Shown here in pieces: positions 31,549-41,000 of a stretch of 64,000 nt of DNA. A program made the translations under genes and the position numbers. The DNA is from Xenorhabdus szentirmaii DSM 16338 (lineage in GTDB: Bacteria > Pseudomonadota > Gammaproteobacteria > Enterobacterales > Enterobacteriaceae): positions 1 to 64,000 of the forward strand of contig NZ_NIBV01000003.1 of the NCBI RefSeq assembly GCF_002632585.1. The letters run 5' to 3'. How positions within the stretch are numbered: the first letter of the stretch is position 1; every line of letters starts with the position of its first letter. The notes beneath the pieces are model-generated. The model was not told the DNA's origin and did no database searches. It saw only the letters and a program-made list of their open reading frames with translations.

Positions 31549-31971
31549 TTACCTACCGCAATTCTCATTACTTGCATTTTGCCCCCCGTGCCCAGCAGCT
31601 AATTTTTTAGCCTCTTCATCCTGATTTTGTTCACAAAGGAAAATATTATAATAATGACGTATTACAGTATCACTTCCTGCTGCATACTGCATAGCCATTC
31701 TATAATGTTGGCTGGCGGTTTCAGACTGACCTGCATATTGCTCATGCAATGCCATACCCAGATGCGCCTCGGGATGACGAGGCTCCGCCAGTAAAACTTT
31801 TTGGAAATGGTACTTGGCCGCCGATAAATTCCGTTCCGCCAAATACGCCTTCCCTAGCTGTAATCGTGTATCTATTGCAACGACCTGATGCGCCCGGTGC
31901 GCTGACTGCTCAGCACATCCCGCCAACAGAGCAAAGCAAACCATAGAACAAGTTATTGATTTCCGTATCAT
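31549..31971 (-). CDS. pilW: PilW/PilF-type TPR lipoprotein, short form
   Basis: This is a 140-residue lipoprotein with lipobox LLAGC (Cys about residue 19) and TPR repeats (RLQLGKAYLAERNLSAAKYHFQKVLL, then EAHLGMALHEQYAGQSETASQHYRMAM). Its place between rodZ and rlmN is that of pilW in related genomes, where the protein is about 230-250 residues with six TPRs and helps assemble type IV pilus secretins. Here it ends after roughly the third repeat. No continuation is readable in any frame of the 196-bp AT-rich spacer downstream. It is probably a truncated, possibly degenerate copy; a shortened but functional lipoprotein is the alternative. Confidence 0.7.
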   Translation of the reverse strand: MIRKSITCSMVCFALLAGCAEQSAHRAHQVVAIDTRLQLGKAYLAERNLSAAKYHFQKVLLAEPRHPEAHLGMALHEQYAGQSETASQHYRMAMQYAAGSDTVIRHYYNIFLCEQNQDEEAKKLAAGHGGQNASNENCGR

Positions 31972-32043
31972 ACCATTTTCATTTATAAGGTTATGTCAAA
32001 CTTCGTCGAGATTTTTAGCTATTAATCTAGATTAAACAAAAAA

Positions 32044-33222
32044 TTAGACTGTTTTTACCTGAATTGGTTCACCTGCCAAGCGTTTTTTCAGTGTTCTCTT
32101 CGTTCTATCAATTACATCACCAGCAAGTTGGCCGCAAGCAGCATCAATATCATCCCCTCTGGTTTTACGCACAATAGTTGTAAAACCATACTCCATCAGT
32201 ACCTTAGAGAAACGATCGATTCTGCTGTTGGAGCTGCGTCCATAAGGCGCACCCGGGAACGGGTTCCATGGGATCAGATTGATCTTGCTGGGTGTATCTT
32301 TCAAGCATTCTGCTAATTGATGAGCCTGCTCAACACTGTCATTGACGTGATCAAGCATGACATATTCTACAGTGACACGCCCTTGATTCGCATTGGACTT
32401 TGTCAGGTAGCGGCGTACCCCGGCCAAAAACTCTTCAATATTATATTTGCGGTTAATCGGTACGATTTCGTTACGAATATCATCGGTAGGTGCGTGCAAA
32501 GAAATGGCCAATGCAACATCAATCATATCACCCAATTTATCCAGCGCAGGGACAACACCGGATGTCGATAATGTCACACGACGTTTTGACAGGCCGAAAC
32601 CGAAATCATCCATCATGATTTCCATTGCAGGCACGACATTGTTCAAGTTAAGTAAGGGTTCTCCCATTCCCATCATCACAACATTGGTGATGGGACGACG
32701 GCCACTGGATTTCAGTGAGCCAATAATCTTGGCGGCACGCCAGACCTGACCGATAATTTCAGATACCCGCAGGTTACGGTTGAAACCTTGTTGGGCAGTA
32801 GAACAGAATTTACACTCTAACGCGCACCCTACCTGAGATGAAACACACAGTGTCGCACGATCATCTTCTGGGATATAAACCGTTTCAACCTGCTGATCGC
32901 CAACAGTGATGGCCCATTTGATAGTGCCATCAGAGGAGCGTTGCTCTTCTGCAACTTCCGGTGCTTTAATTTCAGCGACTTGTTGCAATTTTGCCCTGAG
33001 CGTTTTATTGATGTCTGTCATCAGTTCAAAATCGTCATAACAATAATGGTAAATCCATTTCATGACCTGATCGGCACGAAAAGGCTTTTCTCCCATATCG
33101 ATAAAAAACTGACGCATTTGCTTACGATCAAGATCGAGTAAATTGACTTTCCCGTTTTTCTTTTCAGGAGTGACAGATACGGCAGGGGTTGAAGATGATA
33201 CGGTTTCGTTAAGTTGGGACAT
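32044..33222 (-). CDS. rlmN: dual-specificity 23S rRNA/tRNA methyltransferase RlmN
   Basis: This 392-residue radical-SAM enzyme methylates C2 of A2503 in 23S rRNA and A37 in some tRNAs. The radical-SAM cysteines lie in [17 protein letters not shown] (CxxxCxxC). MGMGEPLLN, the SLHAP segment and the C-terminal resolving Cys in [12 protein letters not shown] are present. It is slightly longer than the E. coli form (384 aa) because of an N-terminal Ser/Thr-rich stretch. It needs a [4Fe-4S] cluster. It is flanked by pilW and ndk, as in relatives. Confidence 0.97.
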   Translation of the reverse strand: MSQLNETVSSSTPAVSVTPEKKNGKVNLLDLDRKQMRQFFIDMGEKPFRADQVMKWIYHYCYDDFELMTDINKTLRAKLQQVAEIKAPEVAEEQRSSDGTIKWAITVGDQQVETVYIPEDDRATLCVSSQVGCALECKFCSTAQQGFNRNLRVSEIIGQVWRAAKIIGSLKSSGRRPITNVVMMGMGEPLLNLNNVVPAMEIMMDDFGFGLSKRRVTLSTSGVVPALDKLGDMIDVALAISLHAPTDDIRNEIVPINRKYNIEEFLAGVRRYLTKSNANQGRVTVEYVMLDHVNDSVEQAHQLAECLKDTPSKINLIPWNPFPGAPYGRSSNSRIDRFSKVLMEYGFTTIVRKTRGDDIDAACGQLAGDVIDRTKRTLKKRLAGEPIQVKTV

Positions 33223-33384
33223 TTTTTACATCGCCTCGTTGTTACACTTTCGGCTCTGTGCTGATTTGGTTTCAGCACTAAGTTCTCATGCGGTGACTGC
33301 CAATTCAATAATCATGCTATATCTGGCAATATTTCATACCATAAATATCAAAAATATCGGATGAACATTGAAATAAAATAATAA

Positions 33385-33414
33385 ACGCCCCGCTAAATCA
33401 AATCAGCGGGGCGT
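33385..33414 (-). terminator. terminator after ndk
   Basis: ACGCCCCGCT and AGCGGGGCGT form a 10-bp perfect GC-rich stem with a 10-base loop. On the minus strand TTTATTATTTTATTT follows. Confidence 0.8.
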
Positions 33415-33461
33415 CATATTGTACAAACTTTACTGCTCAGATGCTATGAGTAACTGAATAA

Positions 33462-33890
33462 TCAGTAGCGAGGAAAAACCTCGTCATCACTGAAAAAATA
33501 CGCAATTTCGCGGTTTGCTGATTCAATGGAATCTGAACCGTGGACAGCATTTTCAGTAAAGCTGTCAGCATAATCTGCACGCAGCGTACCCGCCAGAGCG
33601 TTATCAGGGTTGGTTGCACCCATCAGGTCGCGATGACGCTGAACCGCATTTTCGCCTTCAAGAACCTGCACCATGATTGGGCCTGAAGTCATGAACTCGA
33701 CCAAACCGTCAAAAAAAGGACGGCCTTTGTGCTCAGCATAAAAACCTTCTGCCTGTTCGCGAGTTAAGTGCAGCATTTTGGCCGCGATGATTTTCAACCC
33801 TGCGCTTTCAAAACGAGCGTAGATAGAACCAATAACATCTTTCTTGACTGCGTTAGGTTTAATAATGGAAAAAGTACGTTCAATTGTCAT
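33462..33890 (-). CDS. ndk: nucleoside diphosphate kinase
   Basis: This 142-residue enzyme equilibrates NTP and dNTP pools. The N-terminal [18 protein letters not shown], the Kpn-loop region [14 protein letters not shown] and the phosphorylated His in [20 protein letters not shown] are canonical. It is a monocistronic gene with a strong terminator. Its position upstream of rlmN is the standard enteric order. Confidence 0.97.
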   Translation of the reverse strand: MTIERTFSIIKPNAVKKDVIGSIYARFESAGLKIIAAKMLHLTREQAEGFYAEHKGRPFFDGLVEFMTSGPIMVQVLEGENAVQRHRDLMGATNPDNALAGTLRADYADSFTENAVHGSDSIESANREIAYFFSDDEVFPRY

Positions 33891-34222
33891 TCGATAACCT
33901 CTTTGGCACTTTCAGCGATGATTTGTTTTAATTTTTAGCTCCCAAGCAAAACTGAGGAGCAAATCTACCCTGTCTCTGACAGGAATAAAAATAGGCGTTG
34001 ATTATAGGAGGAGACTTTCTGCTTGCCTACAAAAAACACAACATTTTATTAAAGCTTTCTTAGCGAAAATTATCATTTTTTAGCATAAATCACATTTTTA
34101 CCCAGTTACACACAACAAGATAACGTGAGCTAAATGGATTTACGGATATCCCGCTTTGAATACTGAACAAAATATCTTCACTGTTCCGTTCATTCTTGCG
34201 TGTGGAATTAATTCTATAAAAT
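33891..34222. other. intergenic region upstream of ndk
   Basis: These roughly 330 bp hold the ndk promoter region and AT-rich DNA. No believable gene or RNA was seen in it. Confidence 0.4.
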
Positions 34223-34259
34223 AATGCCTGTTCAGGCGAACAAATCCCGAGCAGGCATT
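34223..34259 (-). terminator. terminator after the small secreted protein
   Basis: AATGCCTG and CAGGCATT form an 8-bp perfect stem (longer with gaps), followed on the minus strand by ATTTTATAG, about 40 bp beyond the stop of the 34301-34627 gene. Confidence 0.6.
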
Positions 34260-34300
34260 CTGACCAAGATCATTGAATTGTCATTTTTTCCATAAATCAA

Positions 34301-34627
34301 TTATAAAACCCTTTCTGTGACACATTGAATAAAAGGTTTAATTTCTTCGGCTCTTTTTTCATTGATTGGTTGTTTCGTTTCATCAGAGACTTCAAATTTT
34401 CCCGTGAACTTACCATCCGCATTTTTATTTTTTTTATCCGATGTTCCAATGATACTAATCGTATATTCATGCCCCTCAGGGAGTAAATCCGTACACTTTC
34501 TCAGCTCTCCCTGATGGGAAGGATCTTGCTGCATTCTCTTAGAATGCGTATCTGCCGTTGATAAACCAGCAAATACAGAGGGGATATAAAATGCACTCAA
34601 CAACAGAGCATACAAAATACTTTTCAT
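34301..34627 (-). CDS. small secreted protein of unknown function
   Basis: This 108-residue protein has a clear Sec signal peptide (MKSILYALLLSAFYIPSVFA) and a mature part of about 88 hydrophilic residues. The mature part has two cysteines (RKCTDLL and FIQCVTE) that could form one disulfide. I do not recognise the family. I chose the ATG at 34627 because GAGG lies 7-8 bases upstream; a GTG at 34639 is in frame but contains that ribosome-binding site. It lies between ndk and the DUF2975/XRE pair and has its own terminator, so it is probably a single-gene unit for a periplasmic protein. Confidence 0.7.
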   Translation of the reverse strand: MKSILYALLLSAFYIPSVFAGLSTADTHSKRMQQDPSHQGELRKCTDLLPEGHEYTISIIGTSDKKNKNADGKFTGKFEVSDETKQPINEKRAEEIKPFIQCVTERVL

Positions 34628-34711
34628 TTTTTTCCTCACTAACTATATTGAACAATTGACTGACTCAGTTGGCTCACATTTTTTCAATCTGATTTAATGA
34701 TGAAAAATGAA

Positions 34712-34918
34712 TTATTCACCATCGAATTCCAATATATCTCCGGGTTGGCAATCTAAATAGTGGCAAATGGCATTTAAGGTAGAAAAACGAATCCCTTTAA
34801 CTTTCCCCGTTTTCAAAAGAGAAAGGTTCTGTTCAGTGATACCAATAGCTTGTGCTAAATCTTTGGATTTAACTTTCCGTTTTGCCATTATCACATCCAA
34901 GTTCATAAGAATTGCCAC
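34712..34918 (-). CDS. XRE-family (HTH_26) transcriptional regulator
   Basis: This is a 68-residue helix-turn-helix protein: VIMAKRKVKSKDLAQAIG, then ITEQNLSLLKTGKVKGIRFSTL and NAICHYLDCQPGDILEF. This is the compact Cro/C1-type regulator that regularly pairs with a DUF2975 membrane protein. It begins at GTG (34918), with AGGAG overlapping the stop of the DUF2975 gene, so translation of the two is coupled. It probably binds the palindrome upstream of the pair and regulates its own operon, as small XRE proteins do; that is inference from position. Confidence 0.85.
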   Translation of the reverse strand: MAILMNLDVIMAKRKVKSKDLAQAIGITEQNLSLLKTGKVKGIRFSTLNAICHYLDCQPGDILEFDGE

Positions 34919-34926
34919 AGTATCTC

Positions 34927-35496
34927 CTATATAATGCTTTGGTTTTCTTCGTATATATTACATGCCTGATAGAGAATACGGGAAATGATAGCCAAGCAAG
35001 CCGAAATAAAAATAGCGACAAAATGCCCTCCGGTTACCGTTAATGTCAAAAAACGTTCACCTGCGGGCGCAGATATTGTTAACCACAGCGTTAATAATGG
35101 CTCACAGATAACGTCTAAAAGACTCCAGAAAATCACTCCCCAACCTGCATATTCCAAATACTTAACAGTACCTTTTGAAAAATAGTCACCTTTTCTGTAC
35201 TTGCTGAATAGTCGATAAAAAGCCCAGAAACTGCCAGCCAGCGATAATAGCGGTATCGTTGATATCAGTATCCCACCGGTTAATTTCCAGAAGCTAAAAG
35301 CCACATTATCAAAATGAGGTAATATTCTTTCTGTCAGTGAAAAACCCAATCCATATTTTTCCAAAATTAGCTTTGGCTCTAACCAGCTGAAAATATTAAT
35401 TGCAATCATAATGATGATAATCAACAGCGACAATTTGGACATCACCAAACTGAGTGTTGTTATCCGTGTAAGTTTTTCAGAATGTGTCATGCTCAT
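34927..35496 (-). CDS. DUF2975 domain membrane protein
   Basis: This is a 189-residue protein with four predicted transmembrane helices (for example LSLLIIIIMIAINIFSWL near residue 25 and FVAIFISACLAIISRILYQA near the C-terminus), and the central GDYFSKGTVKYLEYAGWGVI segment typical of DUF2975. The biochemical role is unknown. DUF2975 proteins are nearly always encoded next to a small XRE regulator, as here, suggesting membrane sensing or control of the regulator. It is the first gene of a two-gene operon preceded by a perfect inverted repeat. Confidence 0.85.
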   Translation of the reverse strand: MSMTHSEKLTRITTLSLVMSKLSLLIIIIMIAINIFSWLEPKLILEKYGLGFSLTERILPHFDNVAFSFWKLTGGILISTIPLLSLAGSFWAFYRLFSKYRKGDYFSKGTVKYLEYAGWGVIFWSLLDVICEPLLTLWLTISAPAGERFLTLTVTGGHFVAIFISACLAIISRILYQACNIYEENQSII

Positions 35497-35534
35497 GTAT
35501 CCTTAATTAAACATGACTGCATTATAGATGCATG

Positions 35535-35572
35535 TTATCGTTTTACAATAAAAAATCAATGTAAAACGATAA
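35535..35572 (-). promoter_or_regulatory. 13-bp perfect inverted repeat, likely operator of the DUF2975/XRE operon
   Basis: TTATCGTTTTACA and TGTAAAACGATAA are perfect inverted repeats separated by 12 bp, centred about 57 bp upstream of the DUF2975 start. Each arm is itself close to a palindrome (TTATCGTTTTACAATAA), so the site may be two adjacent operators for a dimeric XRE protein. Confidence 0.7.
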
Positions 35573-35604
35573 TTTTTAGTTTGATTCAAGTTATTGCCTG
35601 TAAA

Positions 35605-37956
35605 TTACTTCAACACAAAATTGACTGAACTCACTTGCCCGCTCAAATCCAAAACAGTGAGCTGATATTTACCTGATTGTGAGAATAGGTGATTCCATGA
35701 TTGATTATTGTCTGTCACTGCAATTTGTTCACCATTCAAAAACCACCACTGTTGCCCATTTCCTCCCTGTGTTGTCACTCGCAAATCCAATGTGCTTTTA
35801 CCCGGAAGACGCTTCAATATATCCCCTTCACGTACTCCAATAATCAAAAGCGGTGCCTCCTCCATTTTCATGGGGGGACATTGGGGATTAACAGGAGGAA
35901 GCAGGTTAACTCTCCGCTCTTTCGTGGGCAGCCAAGCTTCTAACGCGATTGGCCATAAACTTACAGTCTCAGGCTGAGCATCAGGACAATCCGGGGCAAC
36001 ACGCAATCTATTTTTATCTAACCATATCCGCTCGTTGATCCCTAAGATCCCTTCCTGCCCGGCAGCGGGTAATGTCGGCGGGATCGTATTGTCCAGAATC
36101 CAACTCAAACGACGCTGACGGCAATTGTGGTTTTTCAAGGTCCGGTTTTCTTGAGAAGCCTCCCTTCCACCAGGCCAGCAAATAGTGGCCTGACTGACAC
36201 TCGATGGCCGGGGATCAACAGGCACACGCATTGAGCTATAGCGTAATTTTCCCATTAACAATTCATTGATCTGATTCATAATGGGGATCGCCGTAGCATA
36301 ACCAAACTGCCCGACAACAGGTGTACCATCCGGCCTGCCAACCCAAACCCCTATGGTATAGCGGGCATTCAGGCCAATCGCCCACGCATCGCGATAACCA
36401 TAACTTGTACCGGTTTTCCATGCCAGCGGCACTTCAGCAGATAAAACATTATCGGGTTGAGGACGACTGCCACCCGCCATGATTCTTCGGACAATCCAAG
36501 CTGATCCGACAGAAAACAACTGCCTGTCCTGTATTTTCTGCTGTGGTATAAAACGCAACGGAGACATTTTTCCCTGACGGGCAAAGGCACTGTAAGCCGC
36601 GACCAATTCATCCATGCGAGCCGATGTTCCCCCTAAAATCAGGGATAAATTCGGTTCACTGCCAAGCGGAAAACGCAACCTCATTCCTGCATTACGTAAG
36701 TTGGCTGTAAATCGCTTAGAACCATAGAACTCAAGTAATTGCACTGCGGGTAAATTCAGGGATCTGACCAATGCTTCACTGGCGCTTACAGGCCCATTAA
36801 ATCCACTATCAAAATTACCCGGGCGATAATTATCGAAACGACGTGGAACATCCTGCAATAAGGATTCGCCATGAATGAGCCCATCATCCAATGCCATGGC
36901 ATACAAAAAAGGTTTCAGTGTAGAACCCGGTGAACGCCATGCACTTATCATATCGACATGACCGAAACGACTGTCATCGCGAAAATCGGCAGAACCAATA
37001 TAAGCTTTGACTGACATATCGGTGTGATCAACGACAAGTATGCCAATCGATGTTTTAGCCGCTAATTGATATTTCCAGTTAAGCACCATATCTTCCAGCT
37101 GGCGCTGTAATCCGCTATCAATAGTTGTCTGGATTATTTCCTGATGATATTCATTTGCCATTCTCCTCGCCAGCAATGGAGCAAGATGAGGCGTTTGGCG
37201 GGGCGCCAGCCATATATTTTCTTCTTTGATATCAGCAAGTTTTTTTGCCGGCCAGACATTATATTGCGCCAGCCGTTCCAGTACCTTATCACGTGCAGCC
37301 TGTGCCCGTTCAGGATAGCGATCTGGCCTCAATCGGCTGGGAGCTTGGGGCAATACAGCCAATAATGCAGCCTCACCGGAAGAAAGCTCAGAGGGTGATT
37401 TCCCCAGATAAGCCCAACTTGCCGCACCAACACCTTGCAATGTTCCACCAAAAGGGGCACGGTTCAGATACATTTCCAGAATTTCATTTTTTGAATAATG
37501 CCATTCCAGTTGCAGTGTACGCCAAATTTGTTTGAATTTTCCGGAGACAGTACGTGAATGCGGATCAATTAACCGGGCAACCTGCATGGAAATGGTGCTG
37601 CCTCCTGACACTATTTTTCCTGCCCGAATATCTTGCCATGCAGCCCTGAGTAAAGAGATGGGATTGATGCCGGGATGTTGGTAAAACCAACGATCTTCAT
37701 AGGTTAGCAATGCCTGAATATATTCCGGTGAGGTTTGTTCCAGAGTGACGGGATAGCGCCAGACACCTTCGCTGTCAGCAAAGCGCCACAACGGAGTATT
37801 ATCAGCTCCCACCACCACTCTCGCCATTTTGGCATCATGGATTGGCAGCGGCCAGATTTTATCTGCCAACCACACTGTGGCAGGAAGAATTGTGACGAGA
37901 AAAATCAATAAAATAGCCCAAACAGGCAAATAAATACGGGAGGACAATTTTCTCAT
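35605..37956 (-). CDS. pbpC: penicillin-binding protein 1C
   Basis: This 783-residue inner-membrane peptidoglycan synthase has an N-terminal membrane anchor and a GT51 glycosyltransferase domain (catalytic Glu in YEDRWFYQHPG; GGSTISMQVARL; LNRAPFGGTLQGVGAASWAYLGK). The transpeptidase domain has the active Ser in SPGSTLKPF, SLN in RSLNLPAV and KTGTSYGYRDAWAIG. A C-terminal BiPBP_C beta domain follows. It is paired with the alpha-2-macroglobulin gene directly upstream; in bacteria the pair is thought to act in envelope defence and repair. All catalytic motifs are intact. Confidence 0.96.
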   Translation of the reverse strand: MRKLSSRIYLPVWAILLIFLVTILPATVWLADKIWPLPIHDAKMARVVVGADNTPLWRFADSEGVWRYPVTLEQTSPEYIQALLTYEDRWFYQHPGINPISLLRAAWQDIRAGKIVSGGSTISMQVARLIDPHSRTVSGKFKQIWRTLQLEWHYSKNEILEMYLNRAPFGGTLQGVGAASWAYLGKSPSELSSGEAALLAVLPQAPSRLRPDRYPERAQAARDKVLERLAQYNVWPAKKLADIKEENIWLAPRQTPHLAPLLARRMANEYHQEIIQTTIDSGLQRQLEDMVLNWKYQLAAKTSIGILVVDHTDMSVKAYIGSADFRDDSRFGHVDMISAWRSPGSTLKPFLYAMALDDGLIHGESLLQDVPRRFDNYRPGNFDSGFNGPVSASEALVRSLNLPAVQLLEFYGSKRFTANLRNAGMRLRFPLGSEPNLSLILGGTSARMDELVAAYSAFARQGKMSPLRFIPQQKIQDRQLFSVGSAWIVRRIMAGGSRPQPDNVLSAEVPLAWKTGTSYGYRDAWAIGLNARYTIGVWVGRPDGTPVVGQFGYATAIPIMNQINELLMGKLRYSSMRVPVDPRPSSVSQATICWPGGREASQENRTLKNHNCRQRRLSWILDNTIPPTLPAAGQEGILGINERIWLDKNRLRVAPDCPDAQPETVSLWPIALEAWLPTKERRVNLLPPVNPQCPPMKMEEAPLLIIGVREGDILKRLPGKSTLDLRVTTQGGNGQQWWFLNGEQIAVTDNNQSWNHLFSQSGKYQLTVLDLSGQVSSVNFVLK

Positions 37957-37994
37957 TAAACACGGTATCCGAAAAACTGTATCCGAAAAGGAAG

Positions 37995-38020
37995 AGCCCC
38001 TATTTATGACAATAGGGGCT
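37995..38020 (-). terminator. hairpin between yfhM and pbpC
   Basis: AGCCCCTATT and AATAGGGGCT form a 10-bp perfect stem with a 6-base loop, directly after the yfhM stop. The minus strand continues CTTCCTTTTCGG, so it may only partly terminate before pbpC. Confidence 0.65.
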
Positions 38021-38028
38021 GATAATGA

Positions 38029-41000
38029 TTAGCGGACAACTTCCAGTTTTGAGTTAGTTGCACCCACTGCACGCCAGTTAGGCACATACATGGATTCAAC
38101 CTGTGGTGCAGGTATCTGATAAACTCCCGGTGCAACCGCTCGGGCCAGATACAAGAGTGTTACTGATTTATAAGAAGGTACAGCAACAGCGGCAACAAAA
38201 CGATCATCACGATATTCAATGTGACGAATGTCAGCTTGCTGCATTTCCTCAATCAAATCTTGTAAACCTGTCGCACTTTCACTCAGGCTGGCACTGCTAT
38301 TTGCCAGATTCTGATTCTCAATTTCCAGCCCAGCCGGCAATAAATCGACAACTAATGCATCTGGTACCGTTTGAGTCGCACGGACTTCCAGTTTTACAAC
38401 TACCATATCACCACTTTTCATCTGACCGATGTAAGCCGGGTTTCCTTCCAAATCAAAGTAAGTTCGATTTATGCTCAGAACATTAGAAGAAGGAGCCGGC
38501 GCTTTCAATGGGTAACCCACAATATTCAAACGCGAATAGAGGATGCTGTCACCACGGTTTTTGATTGCTATGCCCTTCGCTATCTGATCTGTTGACAGTG
38601 TTTCAGTTAGTGCACTATCACGTTTAATGAACGGTTCCTGCTGATTAATCAACGCTTCCCAAGGTTGTTCAGTTGTACCGATGAAGTAACGCCCTGCCAG
38701 ATAAAGTGCGTTACTTTCTTGTGTTGAGAAGTAACTGCGAGTCGTCAGCTCATTGGATAAATTCAGTAATTTCCCATCACGTTCTTTCGTCAACATATTG
38801 TGCTCAGCCAGCAAAGCAACAATCAAGGCGTTATCCCGAATAGTACTGCCATAATCTCCCAATCCATAACCCGAGACACGTGATTTATTAACCCCCAAAT
38901 GAACAGCTTCATCGCCTCGGGTATTATCTCCCATCATTTTTAATGCAATGCCCAACTGTACCAGAGATAAACCACTTTCAGCCTGTGCATGACGCTCATA
39001 AAGTTGCCTTAAACCGCTCAATGGCGCTTTTTGCTGACCAGCCAGAACCAAACCAGCATAAGCCTGCACAGAAAATTGTGTTGCAGGGTGTGATCCCATG
39101 TAACGATCACTGATAATGGTTTTATCCTGTAAATAACGTAATAAACGGTTATTTGCTTCTTTCAGGGAGTCAACCGGAACACTGTAGCCTTGCTGAGTTG
39201 CACGGAACAAGAAATCTGTCGCATACGCAGTCAGCCAGAATTCTTCATCGCCATTACGATCCCACAGTGAAAAACTTCCATCATGGCGCTGCATACTCAG
39301 CAGGTGTGTGATCCCGGCTTCAATAGCTTTTCGACGTTTTTCATCATCTTGGGTATTGATGCCTAATTTTTTCAATTCAGCTTCATTGGAATAAAGTGAT
39401 GGGTAAAGCCCGCTGACGGTTTGTTCCAGACAGCCATAAGGGTAAGCATATAGCTCACGAATATAGCGTGAAATTTGCAAAGGCGGACGACTGGTCAGCA
39501 TCAATTGGCCTTCCAGCGTTTCGGGTGCCAATCCTGAAATTGCCGTTGGTGGTAGTTGCCAATTTTTATCTTTATGTAGCACTTCTGCAAATTGCAGAGT
39601 TTCAGCCGGATGAGCGGGGCGGACACCAATCTTCCAGCTATTTTTATACTGTTCCAAATTTTCATCAGGCAAATTCAGTCCATCAATGGTCAAGAATACT
39701 TCACCTTGCCCAAATCCATGATCTGCCTGAACGGGAATATGAACTGTGGTTCGTTTCCCTTTCTCCAATATAAGTTTTTTGCTTGTCAGATTTTGTAATT
39801 TAATCAACCCCTCCGCCGTAACATTCAATGTCAGAGCTTGGGGATGTTCAGTTAAGTTTGTCAGATCCAACGACAATTGGGATTGATCGCCTCCGGCCAT
39901 AAAGCGGGGTAATGACATTTGAGTCACGATGGGTGCAGCAACCGTGATTTTTCGTTCACCATGGCCGAACTCTTCATCACTCCATGCTTGGGCCATCAAC
40001 CGCAATTCCCCATTAAAATCAGGGATTGGCAGGATTATTTCACCTTCACCATTCACATCCAACATTATTGGCTTAGCTTGTTCTGCAATGATATTGACTT
40101 CTGTCAGCGGTTTTTTACCACCCCGATCATACGTATCATCATCCGCATCTCCTCCAAAACGTAAATTTGCCTGACGCCCTTCAGCTTCAATCAAACGCCC
40201 ATAAACGTCATACTGATCAACGCCATAACGTTTACGACCGAAAAAAGCATCATAGGGATCGGGGGTCTTAAAATTTGTAATGCTCAATACCCCGGTATCT
40301 ACCGCTGAAAGCAAGACATTCACTTGTTTAGGAAGCGCTTTCCCTTTCTGGGGCATGGCCTTGATTTTAACTGCCAAATCCTGATTCGGGCGTATTTTAT
40401 CAGGAGCGCTTAAGGCCACATTCAATTTACGCCCCTCATCCGTCAAGGGCAGATGCAATACACCAATCGCCCGCTTAGGCGTAGCCTGACGTGATTTATC
40501 CCCCGGGCGCACAACAACAGCAGTAAGATACAAATCATGGCGAGCCCATGCCTGATTTATTGGAACTTCAATATCCAAACCTTTTTCCGGCACATTAATT
40601 TCTTTCCACCACAGCGGGCCATCACTGGATTCCACCAGCAAATAACCTTTACCTTCATGTGGAGCAACCATACGCAATTTCACTTTATCGCCTAACGTAT
40701 AGGCGGGTTTATCCAACGATAATTTCACTTGATCTGGACGAACCGCCCCTGTCCCGTCAGTGTTATCCTGCCATGAGTAACCCGCCCAGAAATTCAAGCT
40801 AGTGACGAGCTGATTTTCCGGATTAATGACTTCAATGCGATAAGAACCCCAATCAACGGGGAAACTGATTTTAGCTATGCCATTTTCAGCGATTTGGATG
40901 TGCTCATCCGCCATAACCAAATCTTTTTGGTTATAACCGGAATCCCAACCGTCATTGTCCGACCAACGCCAATAATAATCACGGCGTTCATAGACTAAAC

